Of a stretch of DNA of 38,919 bases, positions 15,279 to 23,625 are shown piece after piece. The position numbers and the translations under genes are program-made. Source of the stretch: JACDHQ01 sp036401195 (GTDB lineage: Bacteria; Gemmatimonadota; Gemmatimonadetes; Gemmatimonadales; Gemmatimonadaceae); NCBI GenBank assembly GCA_036401195.1, contig DASWVQ010000079.1, positions 1-38,919 of the forward strand. The letters are read 5' to 3'. Below the pieces are notes generated by a model. The model was not told the origin of the DNA. It saw only the letters and a program-made list of their open reading frames with translations, and made no database searches. How positions within the stretch are numbered: the first letter of the stretch is position 1; each line of letters begins with the position of its first letter.

Positions 15279-15450
15279 CCTCGGCACGAATCCGGAAGCG
15301 CGCCTGGGCGGCTTCGCCGCCCTCTAGCGCGCGAACCGCATGGGTTGACCTGCGCCGGAAAAGGAAATCGGCGTGGCGCCCGCAGGGCGCTCACGCCGCT
15401 TCCGATTTCGTGCCGAGGGCCGAGGGCCGAGGGCCCTCAGTGGCCGTCGA
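15279..15450. repeat. Paired-hairpin element without gene (copy B)
   Basis: Left motif CCTCGGCACGAATCCGGAAG, hairpin 1 at 15298-15332, mini-hairpin AACCGCATGGGTT at 15334-15346, hairpin 2 at 15369-15398, then CTTCCGATTTCGTGCCGAG and GGGCCGA 7-mers to about 15437. The right tail ends at the stop codon of the DUF2378 gene. Hairpin 2 resembles hairpin 1 of copy C (CGGCGTG arms), and hairpin 1 resembles hairpin 1 of copy A. Confidence 0.82.
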
Positions 15451-16032
15451 TCAGTTCAGCACCCAGCTCACCTCGTACCCCACCTCCCACTTCCCGTCCC
15501 CCCCCGCCCTGCGATCGATTTCCCGCACCCGCACCCCCGTCCCCCCCGCCAGCTGCACCGCCTTGCTCGAGTACCCGAGGCAGGCGGGGCCCAGCCAGTC
15601 GAGGAAGATCTGGGGTACGCTGAACCGCAGCTCCGCGCGGTCGCGCGACACATTTTCCACGCGCACCTCGCCCGCGGTGAAGAATCGCGGCCAGAGCTTG
15701 GGGAAGTTCCCGATGACGAACGCCGGGTTGGCGAGCCGGAAGAACACCTTGTACAGGGTGTTGAGGCTCTGGTCCGCCGCGTACTCGTACATCGCGGCCA
15801 GCGCCCGGTCGCCCGCTCCCGTTTCCTCCCCCACCGCGGCCGCCGTCGCCTTGAAGGCACCGAAATCGTAGGTGCCGATCAGCATCAGCGGCGATTCCCA
15901 GAGCCGCCGGTGCTCGGGAGACAGGCGGGCGAGCACGCGGGCCCACGCCTCGGGGCCGTAGTGCTGGTGCACGAAGTTGCGCGCGAACACGAAGTTGGCG
16001 CCGCGCGCCACGATGGTCGACTGCTGCGTCAT
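15451..16032 (-). CDS. DUF2378 (TIGR02265) family protein
   Basis: 193 residues, soluble, no signal peptide. The sequence fits the TIGR02265/DUF2378 family first noted as a Myxococcus paralogous family: an N-terminal RNFVHQHYGPEAWARVLARL helix pair, a central helical part with VFFRLANPAFVI, and a C-terminal WLGP(A)CLGY strand-rich part. The fold is thought to be related to haem NO-binding (HNOB) domains, but I see no firm haem ligand, so sensing is speculative. No partner gene is adjacent: it is followed by repeat copy B and preceded by the M20 peptidase on the same strand at 170 bases distance. The ATG lacks a visible Shine-Dalgarno site and follows a pyrimidine-rich leader. Confidence 0.6.
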   Translation of the reverse strand: MTQQSTIVARGANFVFARNFVHQHYGPEAWARVLARLSPEHRRLWESPLMLIGTYDFGAFKATAAAVGEETGAGDRALAAMYEYAADQSLNTLYKVFFRLANPAFVIGNFPKLWPRFFTAGEVRVENVSRDRAELRFSVPQIFLDWLGPACLGYSSKAVQLAGGTGVRVREIDRRAGGDGKWEVGYEVSWVLN

Positions 16033-16201
16033 GGGAGGTGGAAAGGAGGGGACGTCGTCGTCTCACCGCCCGGAAGACGCCCCAGCGGAATCCCGGCAAC
16101 CGCTCACCACCCCTCGGGACCCCCGCCTTCCTCATGCGTGCCCATGCGTCGTCGGGCAAACCCTTGCCCGGCCGGAAGGAGGCCGATCCACCATCCCGCG
16201 A

Positions 16202-17809
16202 TCACCGCCCGGCGGTCATGATCGCCGCCATGCTCGCGATCCCCTCCCACAGGTTCCCGAGCCGGAGGTTCTCGTTCTCGGCGTGCTGGTTGTTGTCGTG
16301 GTTCGCCACCGGCACGGTGAGCGTCGTGGCACCGAGCACCTGGCGGAAGGTCACGAGGGGAAGCGAACCGCCGAGCGTCGGCACGCGCACGAGGGGCGCC
16401 GGGTCCATGCGCCGCAGCGCCGCCACCACGCTGCGCGCCACCGGGTGGTCCATGGGGGTGCGCTCCGCGTCGTATCCCCCGGGCCGCACCGTGAGGGTCG
16501 CGATCGGGTAGTGCGCGGCGCGCTCGGTGGCGCTGGGCTCGTGGTCGAGCACGTGGAACCCCCGCGCGCGCACGTGCTGCTCGAGCCGCGCCACCTGTCG
16601 CTGCACGTCGTTCCCCTGAACCAGTCGCAGGTCGAGCACCGCGCTCGCCACGGTGGGGATCACGTTGCGCGCGGCGGCGCCCACGTCGCCGGAACGGATC
16701 CCGTTCACGTTGAGCGAGGGGAGGTTGATCGCCTCGGCGAGGCTCGTCGCGCGCGCGCCGGCACCCGGCGCGACGCCGGTCTCGCTCGTGAACCCCGCGC
16801 CCAGGCCGAGCTCCTCGCGCAGCGCCGAATCGGGGGCGGGCGCTTCCGCGATGGCGCGCAGCTCCTCGGCGCCGAGGGGCACCACGTCGTCGTACCACCC
16901 CGCGATCCGCACCCTGCCCGTGGAGTCCTTCATCGACGCGAGCAGCTGCGCGAGCATCATCGCCGGATTGGGCGCCCAGTTGCCGTAATGGCCGCTGTGC
17001 AGGGGACGCGTGGCCCCGTACACCGTGAGGTCCACGTTCACGTCGCCGCGCACGCCGAACACCACCTGCCGCAGCCCCGACGGGTGACGCGGCCCGTCCA
17101 CCATGATCCAGGCATCGGCCCCCGCGAGCAGGGCACGATGGCGGTCCAGCATGCGCGCCAGGTGCGGCGACCCGGCCTCTTCCTCCCCCTCGAAGAAGAA
17201 GCGCAGGTTGCTCGTGGGTCGCGCGCCCGCCGCGCGGAGCGCGTCCACCGCGCCGAGGATCGCCATCACGCCCGCCTTGTCGTCCGACGCGGAGCGCGCG
17301 TACAGCCGCCATTCGTCCACGACGTTCCCGGTGCGGATCGCGCTCTCGAGATCCACCGCCCTGCCCCCGCGCTCCGCCGGTCCGGTGAGCAGCGTGGGCG
17401 TCCAGGGATCGGTGCGCCATCCGCCCGCGGCAGGCTGGCCGTCGTAGTGCGCATAGAAGACGAGGGTGCGCGTCGCACCGGGTACGCGCCATTCCCCGTA
17501 GACGGCCGGCGGCGTGGCCGAGTCGGCGTCCTCGAGGAAGCGGGGCGCGAGCCCGCGCGCGGTCATCATCGCGCGAATCGCCTCCGCGTTGCGCCGGATG
17601 GCGACGCGGTCGCTGGCGGGATTGGGCAGCCGCAGCAGCGAGGTGAGCTCGCCGAGGAGGCGCCCCCGGTTCGCCTGCACGTACCGGCGGATCGCCTGGT
17701 CCGTCGCCGAGTCGTGTGCCTGGGGCGGCGCCTGCGCCGCGCCGGCGAGCGGGAGGAGGAGGGCGAGCGCGAGTGGGGCCAGCTGGCCCGCGAACCAAGG
17801 GAGCGTCAT
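16202..17809 (-). CDS. Secreted M20 family dizinc metallopeptidase
   Basis: 535 residues from the ATG that starts a good signal peptide (about 1-27, ending AGAAQA). The two-zinc catalytic core shows VFYAHYDGQP (His and catalytic Asp), SASDDKAG (bridging Asp), FEGEEEAGSP (catalytic Glu pair), IMVDGP and the late NHDNNQHAENEN (His). A dimerisation insert (about 245-410) includes PLHSGHYGNWAPNP. The protein matches M20/dipeptidase (DapE/CPG2-like) exopeptidases; the length and secretion suggest a periplasmic dipeptidase for peptide scavenging. The longer frame upstream adds 16 residues without function. It is monocistronic or co-transcribed with the rhodanese gene 110 bases upstream. Confidence 0.9.
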   Translation of the reverse strand: MTLPWFAGQLAPLALALLLPLAGAAQAPPQAHDSATDQAIRRYVQANRGRLLGELTSLLRLPNPASDRVAIRRNAEAIRAMMTARGLAPRFLEDADSATPPAVYGEWRVPGATRTLVFYAHYDGQPAAGGWRTDPWTPTLLTGPAERGGRAVDLESAIRTGNVVDEWRLYARSASDDKAGVMAILGAVDALRAAGARPTSNLRFFFEGEEEAGSPHLARMLDRHRALLAGADAWIMVDGPRHPSGLRQVVFGVRGDVNVDLTVYGATRPLHSGHYGNWAPNPAMMLAQLLASMKDSTGRVRIAGWYDDVVPLGAEELRAIAEAPAPDSALREELGLGAGFTSETGVAPGAGARATSLAEAINLPSLNVNGIRSGDVGAAARNVIPTVASAVLDLRLVQGNDVQRQVARLEQHVRARGFHVLDHEPSATERAAHYPIATLTVRPGGYDAERTPMDHPVARSVVAALRRMDPAPLVRVPTLGGSLPLVTFRQVLGATTLTVPVANHDNNQHAENENLRLGNLWEGIASMAAIMTAGR

Positions 17810-17919
17810 GTCACGGAAGATGCCGCGCGCCGGGGCCGGCGGGGAGGCTGCCGGCACCGGAGTCCGCGCGCACCGGGCTGTTGCTTCGGCGCCGACGTCC
17901 GCCCGCGCCGGCGCGAGGG

Positions 17920-18204
17920 TCAGCCGTCGCTGAACTCCGCGCGGGCCGCCGCGATCCCCCCCGCGTCGGTGACCCGCTTGTACCCCATCCGCTTCATGAT
18001 CGCCGCGGCCTGCGCCGATCGGGCTCCGCTGGCGCAGTAGACGAGGATGGCCTTGCCGGTGCCGATGTCCTCCCGGCGGGGCAGCTGCTCCTCGAGCGCA
18101 TCGACGGGGATCTGGATCGCCCCCGGAAGGTGCCCCATCCAGTACTCCAGCTTCGTGCGGACGTCCAGGACGATGTCGACAGGTCGGTTGCGGAAATAGG
18201 GCAC
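17920..18204 (-). CDS. Single-domain rhodanese
   Basis: 94-residue rhodanese domain with DIVLDVRTKLEYWMGHLPGA and the active-site loop VYCASGARSAQAA, in which the cysteine of CxxGxRS would carry a persulfide. Such small proteins act as sulfurtransferases in the cytosol. The GTG start has an AAAGGAG site seven bases upstream; an ATG six codons earlier is possible but its leader is poorer. It is transcribed toward the M20 peptidase gene. Upstream lies the array of 272 bp repeats, so any promoter must be within the 86 bases between 18205 and 18290 or in the repeats. Confidence 0.85.
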   Translation of the reverse strand: MPYFRNRPVDIVLDVRTKLEYWMGHLPGAIQIPVDALEEQLPRREDIGTGKAILVYCASGARSAQAAAIMKRMGYKRVTDAGGIAAARAEFSDG

Positions 18205-18290
18205 GCGCGGGCTCCTTTGCATTCCTTTATTGATGCGCAGGAATCTATCGGCGCCCGGGCCCTCGTGGAACCCTTCCGGGTTTTCGCGCC

Positions 18291-19106
18291 GGGCCGTTCG
18301 CACTGCCGATCGAGCGGACGAAGCGGGTCGAGCGGACAAGACCCAACGGTTGGAACCACCATGAAGCAAATGAAGGGCATGAAGGGAATCTCCCGGTGGG
18401 GAGCGGGGCTCCGTCCGCCAGGGGAGCCATTCCCTTCATGCCCCTCATTTGCTTCATGTTCGGTCGAGCAGGGCCCGCGCCACGATCTCGTCGTTGCCGT
18501 TACCGCTCGACCCGCTCCATCCGATTGATCGTCAGTGCGACCGTTCAGGCGCGTCCTGCCCCGGGCCGTTCGCACTGCCGATCGAGCGGACGAAGCGGGT
18601 CGAGCGGACAAGACCCAACGGCTGGAACCACCATGAAGCAAATGAAGGGCATGAAGGGAATGGCTCTCATGGCGGCCGGAACGCGGCCGCCACCCGGAGG
18701 ATTCCCTTCATGCCCCTCATTTGCTTCATGTTCGTTCGAGCAGGGCCCGCGCCACGATCTCGTCGTTGCCGTTACCGCTCGACCCGCTCCATCCGATTGA
18801 TCGTCAGTGCGACCGTTCAGGCGCGTCCTGCCCCTGGCCGTTTGCACTGCCGATCGAGCGGACGCAGCGGGTCGAGCGGACAAGACCCAACGGTTGGAAC
18901 CACCATGAAGCAAATGAAGGGCATGAAGGGAATCTCCCGGTGGGGAGCGGGGCTCCGTCCGCCAGGGGAGCCATGCCCTTCATGCCCCTCATTTGCTTCA
19001 TGTTCGGTCGAGCAGGGCCCGCGCCACGATCTCGTCGTTGCCGTTACCGCTCGACCCGCTCCATCCGATTGATCGTCAGTGCGACCGTTCAGGCGCGTCC
19101 TGCCCG
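18291..19106. repeat. Three tandem copies of a 272-bp fold-back repeat
   Basis: Units start at 18291, 18563 and 18835. Each has imperfect outer inverted arms of about 35 bp (CACTGCCGATCGAGCGG... at the left, inverse ending GATCGTCAGTG at the right). Each also has inner arms of 29 bp with the ATGAAG-x-AATGAAG motif: 18361-18389/18429-18457, 18633-18661/18701-18729 and 18905-18933/18973-19001. The centre between inner arms is the same in units 1 and 3 but different in unit 2. Short open frames inside are artefacts of the repeats. The array ends at the stop codon of the TonB receptor gene. Confidence 0.95.
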
Positions 19107-19107
19107 C

Positions 19108-21306
19108 TCACGGCCGCGCCGAGAGGGAGATCCGCACCGCGCGCCGCGCGCCGGGCATGATGTTGTCGTTGCCGTGCGAGGTGGCGATGTAGCGCGTATC
19201 GAGCAGGTTCTCCACGTTCACCTGCGCGGTGAGCCCGCGCCCGAGGGCGAGGAAGGCGGCCGCGTCGTAGCGGGTGAAGCCGGGGAGGGTGACCTTGTTG
19301 TCGATCGCGGCGTACATCCGCGCCTGGTGCACCACGCCGGCCCCCAGCGCGAGCGGCCCGGCGACCTGCACGCGATTCCAGAGCGAGAGCGTCGTGCGCG
19401 GCACCAGCGGCACCGTGGCCCCCTCGCGCGCCGCCTTCGTGCGGCTCACCACCGTGGCCGACTGCGAGGCGAACCCCGCGGCGAGCTGCCAGCGGCTGGT
19501 GATGCTGCCGCTCGCGTCGAGCTCGAATCCCGTGGTGCGCTGCCGGCCGGTCTGCACCACCAGCGAGGGGTCCACCGGATCTGGGGCGGTGGTGTTCGAG
19601 CGCTCGAGCTGGTAGGCGGCCGCCTGCAGGGTGAGCGTGCGCAGGGGCTCCCACTTCACCCCCGCCTCGCGATTCGTGAAGCGCTCCGGCTCGAGCGCGG
19701 TGGTGCTCACCGAGAGGGTGGTGAACTGGTCGCCGGAGCTCGGGAGCGCCGACACGCTGTACGTGCCGTACAGGGAGAGGGCGCGCACCGGCTTCACCAC
19801 CAGCCCGGCGCGGGGCGACACCATGCGATCGGTGCGCGAGAGGCGCTCGCCGGTGCGCCGGTTCTCGAAGTCGAGGGCGAACCGGTCGAAGCGAAGCCCC
19901 GCGATCGCCTGGACGTGGGCGCCGAGCTCCACGTGCTCCTGCACGTACGCTGCGGCGACGTGCCCGATGGCGCGCGTGTCGCCGTCGGTCGCGCTCTGCC
20001 GCCACTGCACCGGCGCGGTCACCCGGCCCTCGCTCACGGGCACCGTCATCGACGTCGCCGTGGGTGCGGCCCCGCTCCCGAAGTAGCCGGTGTGGCGCAC
20101 CTGCTCCGTGTTCTGCCGGCCGACCTCCGCGCCCACCAGCAGCGTCTGGCGAAACGCCCCCTGCCCGGCGGCCCAGGTGAGGTCCGTCTGGTTGAAGGCG
20201 TTGTGCCGCTGGATCGCGTGGTTGTAGCCGGCGAGGGTCACCTCGGTGCCGGCCGCGTTCACGCTCCGCGGAAAGACGTTCTGGTAGAACTTGTCGTAGC
20301 TGGCCAGGCGGGTGGCGTTGCGCAGGCGAACGCCGCCGGCGTCGCCCCGCTCGATCGTCGCCGCGCCCGCACTCACGATGGAGAAGGCGTGGCTCGCGTC
20401 GGGATCGCCGAAGAAGGCATCGGGCGCCGCGTCGAGCGGCCGCCCGAGGTACGACGGGATCCCGCGATCCACCGTCCGCCGGTCGGCGGCGTACTCGTAG
20501 CCGGCGCGGAGCGTCGTGCCCCCGAGCACGATCGCGCCGGTCGGATTGAAGGCATGGCGCGACAGCGTGCCTGTGCCACGGGTGAGTCCCGAGCGCTCCG
20601 CCATCCCGTTGAAGCGGCCCGCGATCAGTCCCGCGGAGCTGCCCAGGTCGATCGTGGCCCGGCGGTGGTCGAAGGACCCCCCCTCGGCGGTGAAGCCGCG
20701 GACGTCGTTCCACTCCGCCTGCTTGGTGACGCGATTGAGCACGCCGCCGCCGCCCCCGCGCCCGAAGGTCATGGCGTTGGCCCCCTTGAGGGCCTCCACC
20801 CGCTCCACGTTGTACAGGTCGCGCAGGTACTGGGCGTCGTCGCGCACGCCGTCCACGAAGAAGTCCGCCGTGGAGGCGTTGCCCCGGATGGTGGGGGCGT
20901 CGCGATGTCCCTCCCCGGCGCCGAAGCTCACCCCGGGGAGGTAGCGGGCGACGTCGGCCATGCTCTGCATCCCCTGGTCGGCGATGACGGCCCGGGAGAC
21001 GACCGACACCGCCTGCGGGGTGTTGAGCAGGGGAAGGTCGATCTTCGCGGCGGTGGCGGTGCGCTGGACGCCGTATCCCGAGCGGCCCTGCCGACCGGCC
21101 CGGGAGTGAACCGCGTCGAGGTGGGCGACGGTGTCGCGGGCTGCCGGCCGGCGACGAGAGGTGTCAGCCGCGGCCGTTGGGACACCCGGGTCGCGGGCGG
21201 CCGTCGGGGCGGGCACGGGGGTAGCGCTGGCAACCGAAGCGGACTGGGCCGCAGCGATGGTTCCAACGAGCGACGCGCACAGGGCGCAGGTGAGCGGAAG
21301 GCGCAT
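19108..21306 (-). CDS. TonB-dependent siderophore-type outer membrane receptor
   Basis: 732 residues from the ATG with a clean signal peptide (about 1-21). A plug domain (about 85-195) has DLPLLNTPQAVSVV, TIRGN and FVDGVRDD. The 22-strand barrel continues to the end, with GGSFDHRRATIDLG, SPRAGLVVKPV, ALEPERFTNREAGVKWEP and NVENLLDTRYIA near the C-terminus. This pattern fits the TIGR01783 siderophore receptor group. It imports an iron chelate or similar ligand using TonB energy; no transport or synthesis genes are nearby. The final residues are SARP rather than ending in the usual aromatic residue, and the stop codon lies at the edge of the 272 bp repeat array, suggesting the last codons were replaced. 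Confidence 0.9.
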   Translation of the reverse strand: MRLPLTCALCASLVGTIAAAQSASVASATPVPAPTAARDPGVPTAAADTSRRRPAARDTVAHLDAVHSRAGRQGRSGYGVQRTATAAKIDLPLLNTPQAVSVVSRAVIADQGMQSMADVARYLPGVSFGAGEGHRDAPTIRGNASTADFFVDGVRDDAQYLRDLYNVERVEALKGANAMTFGRGGGGGVLNRVTKQAEWNDVRGFTAEGGSFDHRRATIDLGSSAGLIAGRFNGMAERSGLTRGTGTLSRHAFNPTGAIVLGGTTLRAGYEYAADRRTVDRGIPSYLGRPLDAAPDAFFGDPDASHAFSIVSAGAATIERGDAGGVRLRNATRLASYDKFYQNVFPRSVNAAGTEVTLAGYNHAIQRHNAFNQTDLTWAAGQGAFRQTLLVGAEVGRQNTEQVRHTGYFGSGAAPTATSMTVPVSEGRVTAPVQWRQSATDGDTRAIGHVAAAYVQEHVELGAHVQAIAGLRFDRFALDFENRRTGERLSRTDRMVSPRAGLVVKPVRALSLYGTYSVSALPSSGDQFTTLSVSTTALEPERFTNREAGVKWEPLRTLTLQAAAYQLERSNTTAPDPVDPSLVVQTGRQRTTGFELDASGSITSRWQLAAGFASQSATVVSRTKAAREGATVPLVPRTTLSLWNRVQVAGPLALGAGVVHQARMYAAIDNKVTLPGFTRYDAAAFLALGRGLTAQVNVENLLDTRYIATSHGNDNIMPGARRAVRISLSARP

Positions 21307-21344
21307 TAAAGGGGAGTTTAGAAGTCGGGATTCCACCGCGCGAA

Positions 21345-21372
21345 CTATCATACGGCCGAATCCCGAGCGCAA
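21345..21372 (-). promoter_or_regulatory. Candidate sigma-70 promoter of the TonB receptor gene
   Basis: Reading leftward: TTGCGC, 16 bases, then TGATAG in an extended context TATGATAG. It lies 39 bases before the chosen ATG. The surrounding 200 bases are much less GC-rich than the genes. Confidence 0.45.
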
Positions 21373-21454
21373 TAGTCGGCATTAATCCCATTCTTTCGAA
21401 CGGGCTCCCCTCACACCGCCGTGCGCGTTTCCCCGTGGCGCGATCGTGCACACC

Positions 21455-21474
21455 GACTAAGTTTTTAGTTAACA
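21455..21474. promoter_or_regulatory. Operator-like site upstream of blaI
   Basis: Contains the dyad ACTAA-GTTT-TTAGT. Its inverse TGTTAACTAAAAACTTAGTC matches 16 of 20 bases with the site at 22963-22982. It lies between the divergent TonB receptor and blaI genes, 54 bases before blaI. BlaI-family repressors bind dyads with ACTA-type half-sites, so it is a likely autoregulatory operator. Confidence 0.55.
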
Positions 21475-21527
21475 GAAACCCCGACGTTCCCCCCGCCGTA
21501 CGCTCTCCCGGACCCCGTCACCCGCCA

Positions 21528-21914
21528 ATGACCAACCTGCACCTCACCCGGCGCGAGCTCGACATCATGAGCGTGCTCTGGGAGCTCGGCGAAGCCACCG
21601 TGAACGAGATCCGCGAGCGCGTCGACCCGGCGCTCGCGTATACCAGCATCTCCACCATGGTCCGCATGCTCGAGATGAAGGGCTACGTCGGTCACCGCCG
21701 CGGCGAGGGGAAGACGCACCTGTACTTCCCGGTCATCGAGGCCGAAGCCGCGGGCGAATCCGCGCTCGGCCGCGTGCTCGACAAGATCTACGGCGGTTCG
21801 CCGATCAAGCTGCTCGCCCACCTCGTCGAGCAGCGGCGCATCCCGGAGTCCGAGCTGGCACGGATGCGCCAGCTGCTCGACGGTGCGCCCGGCGCCAGCG
21901 AGGACGAGGAATAG
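21528..21914 (+). CDS. BlaI/MecI-family transcriptional repressor
   Basis: 128 residues. The winged-helix domain covers about 1-75 (LTRRELDIMSVLWELGEATVNEI, TSISTMVRMLEMKGYV). A short dimerisation region (about 80-125) has LLAHLVEQRRI. Family members bind operator dyads as dimers and are inactivated by cleavage through an M56 (BlaR1-like) membrane peptidase, which is encoded next. The ATG is chosen because the residues before it are not conserved. No beta-lactamase gene is present; targets in the window appear to be blaI itself and the DinB-like operon, judged by shared sites. Confidence 0.92.
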   Translation: MTNLHLTRRELDIMSVLWELGEATVNEIRERVDPALAYTSISTMVRMLEMKGYVGHRRGEGKTHLYFPVIEAEAAGESALGRVLDKIYGGSPIKLLAHLVEQRRIPESELARMRQLLDGAPGASEDEE

Positions 21915-21927
21915 GAGGGAGCACGAC

Positions 21928-22896
21928 GTGGCGATCCTGTGCATGGCGTACTTCGTCGCCTTCGGCGCGGTGCTCGGCGCCGTGGGGCTGCTCGTGGAGC
22001 GAAGCCTCCCCGCCCGCGCGTCGCGACGCTGGCTGTGGCTCGCCTTGATCACGTCATCGATCGCCCTCCCCATCCTCACCGCGTTCCAGCGCTCCTCGCC
22101 CGAGCTCTCCGTGCTCGGCCACCACGTCGTGGCGGTACCGGGGGCGACGCACGCATCCGGCGCCTGGTTCGCCGGCGCGGGGAGCGCGTGGCTCCACTGC
22201 GACGCGCCCAACGCGGCGCTGTTCGTGCGCCTCTCCTGGGGAGCTGCCGCGCTGTTCCTCGCCTGGGGACTCGCCGGCGGCTGGCGCGCCGCGCGCCTCG
22301 CCGGCGTGGGCGACGAAGGGCGGGAGCGTCCCGTGGACGGCGCTCGCGTGCTCCTCACCGATTCGGTGGGCCCGGCGACGATCGGCGTCGTGCGGCCACG
22401 AGTCGTCGTCCCGCGGTGGGTGCTCGCCCTTCCCGAGAACCGGCGCCGGTACGTGATCCGGCACGAGGAGGAGCACCGGCGTGCGCACGACGTGCGGCTC
22501 CTCGCGCTGGCCGCGCTGCTCGTGTGCCTGATGCCCTGGAACCTCGCGCTCTGGTGGCAGCTTCGCCGGCTGCGCCTGGCGGTGGAGCTCGACTGCGACG
22601 CGCGCGTCGTGGCGGCGCTCGGCTCCCCCCGCACCTACGGCGAGCTCCTGCTGCGCGTCGCCGAGGCGTCGCGCCGGGGGCCACGACTGCAGCCCGCCCT
22701 CGAGGGACGCGCCGGGATGCTGGAGCGGCGACTCGTCGCCCTCGTCGGCCCCTCGCGGCTCACCCCCTTCGGGCGGCTGGTCTCGGTGTCGGCCGCGGTC
22801 GCCCTGCTCGTCGCCCTCCTGTCCATTCCCCATCCCGCTCCGCCGCGGGGGCCCGCCACGAGCGGCCCGATGGCGGCCGCCCACCCCGCGCACTGA
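21928..22896 (+). CDS. M56 (BlaR1-like) membrane metallopeptidase without sensor domain
   Basis: 322 residues. Four membrane helices are predicted (about 2-20, 30-48, 95-115, 195-215, plus a C-terminal helix near 285-305). The zinc-binding motif is RHEEEHRRAHD (HExxH), with ELDCDARV following as in M56 enzymes. Canonical BlaR1 is about 600 residues with an extracellular penicillin-binding domain; here that is absent, so the inducing signal must differ. The GTG start has an AGGAGG site nine bases upstream. It follows blaI by 13 bases and should cleave it. Confidence 0.88.
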   Translation: MAILCMAYFVAFGAVLGAVGLLVERSLPARASRRWLWLALITSSIALPILTAFQRSSPELSVLGHHVVAVPGATHASGAWFAGAGSAWLHCDAPNAALFVRLSWGAAALFLAWGLAGGWRAARLAGVGDEGRERPVDGARVLLTDSVGPATIGVVRPRVVVPRWVLALPENRRRYVIRHEEEHRRAHDVRLLALAALLVCLMPWNLALWWQLRRLRLAVELDCDARVVAALGSPRTYGELLLRVAEASRRGPRLQPALEGRAGMLERRLVALVGPSRLTPFGRLVSVSAAVALLVALLSIPHPAPPRGPATSGPMAAAHPAH

Positions 22897-22962
22897 GCCC
22901 CGCCGGGGGCTGGTCCGGGACGCGAAGAACCTCCAGCTCCGCGCCCGGTGGGCCCCTGTCAG

Positions 22963-22982
22963 TATTAACTAGAAACTTCGTT
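22963..22982. promoter_or_regulatory. Second operator-like site, upstream of DinB-like operon
   Basis: TATTAACTAGAAACTTCGTT matches the inverse of the blaI upstream site at 16 of 20 positions (shared core TTAACTARAAACTT). It lies 61 bases before the next start codon. A TTTTGTAGTT segment follows that repeats the half-site in inverse orientation. Confidence 0.5.
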
Positions 22983-23043
22983 TTGTAGTTGTTCGTAGTG
23001 ACTGGCGACGGTGGCTCGACAACCCAATTCCAGGAGGTGCGAC

Positions 23044-23625
23044 ATGAGAACCCCACTCACGCAGGTCGGCATCGCGGCATTTCTGGCCATCCTCGCCATC
23101 CCTCGCGCGCAGGGCCAGGCCGCGCCGGCCACAGCGGTTCCGGACCCGATGCTGGGCGCGGCGAAGGCGGCGTCGAATTACATGCGCGCGATGCTCACCA
23201 CCGCCGGGGAGCAGATGTCGGACGCGGACTACGCGTTCCGCCCCACCCCCGACGTCCGCACCTTCGGCCAGCTGCTCGCGCACGTCGCCGAGTCCAACTA
23301 CCAGTTCTGCTCGTCGGTGCTGGGGGAGACGCAGCCGGTGCGCGACGTGGAGAAGACCGTGACCGCGCGCGACGACATCCGGCGGGTGCTGGCCGGATCC
23401 TTCGATTACTGCGACCGGGCCCATGCCGCCGTGGAGGGGAACCGGACCGGCCCGACCGCCTCGTTCCATGGCGAATCGCTCCCCGTGCTCGTCGTACTGG
23501 TCTTCCGCACCCATCACGCCGCGCTGCACTACGGCAACGTCATCACCTACATGCGGCTCCGCGGCAAGGTGCCCCCGTCCACCACCCCCTCCACCGCGTC
23601 GTCCAGCGAGCGAGGCGACCAGTGA
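23044..23625 (+). CDS. Exported DinB-like protein
   Basis: 193 residues: signal peptide (about 1-24, cleaved near AQGQA), then a DinB four-helix bundle (about 35-175). Metal-binding histidines fit the family triad: the first in FGQLLAHVAES, the later pair in RTHHAALHYGN. DinB proteins are metal-dependent and often act in thiol transfer or stress responses; an exported version is common in Acidobacteria and Gemmatimonadota. The C-terminal tail is Ser/Thr/Pro-rich. The ATG has an AGGAGG site. The stop overlaps the next gene (GTGA), and the upstream operator-like site implies BlaI control. Confidence 0.82.
   Translation: MRTPLTQVGIAAFLAILAIPRAQGQAAPATAVPDPMLGAAKAASNYMRAMLTTAGEQMSDADYAFRPTPDVRTFGQLLAHVAESNYQFCSSVLGETQPVRDVEKTVTARDDIRRVLAGSFDYCDRAHAAVEGNRTGPTASFHGESLPVLVVLVFRTHHAALHYGNVITYMRLRGKVPPSTTPSTASSSERGDQ

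Noticed and set aside
18291..19106. Repeated open frames inside the 272-bp units
   Set aside because: They recur with the repeat period on both strands, encode palindrome-derived peptides (MKQMKGMKGM type) and have no ribosome-binding sites.
21528..22896. Beta-lactam resistance operon
   Set aside because: BlaI and an M56 peptidase are present, but there is no beta-lactamase and the peptidase lacks a penicillin-binding domain.
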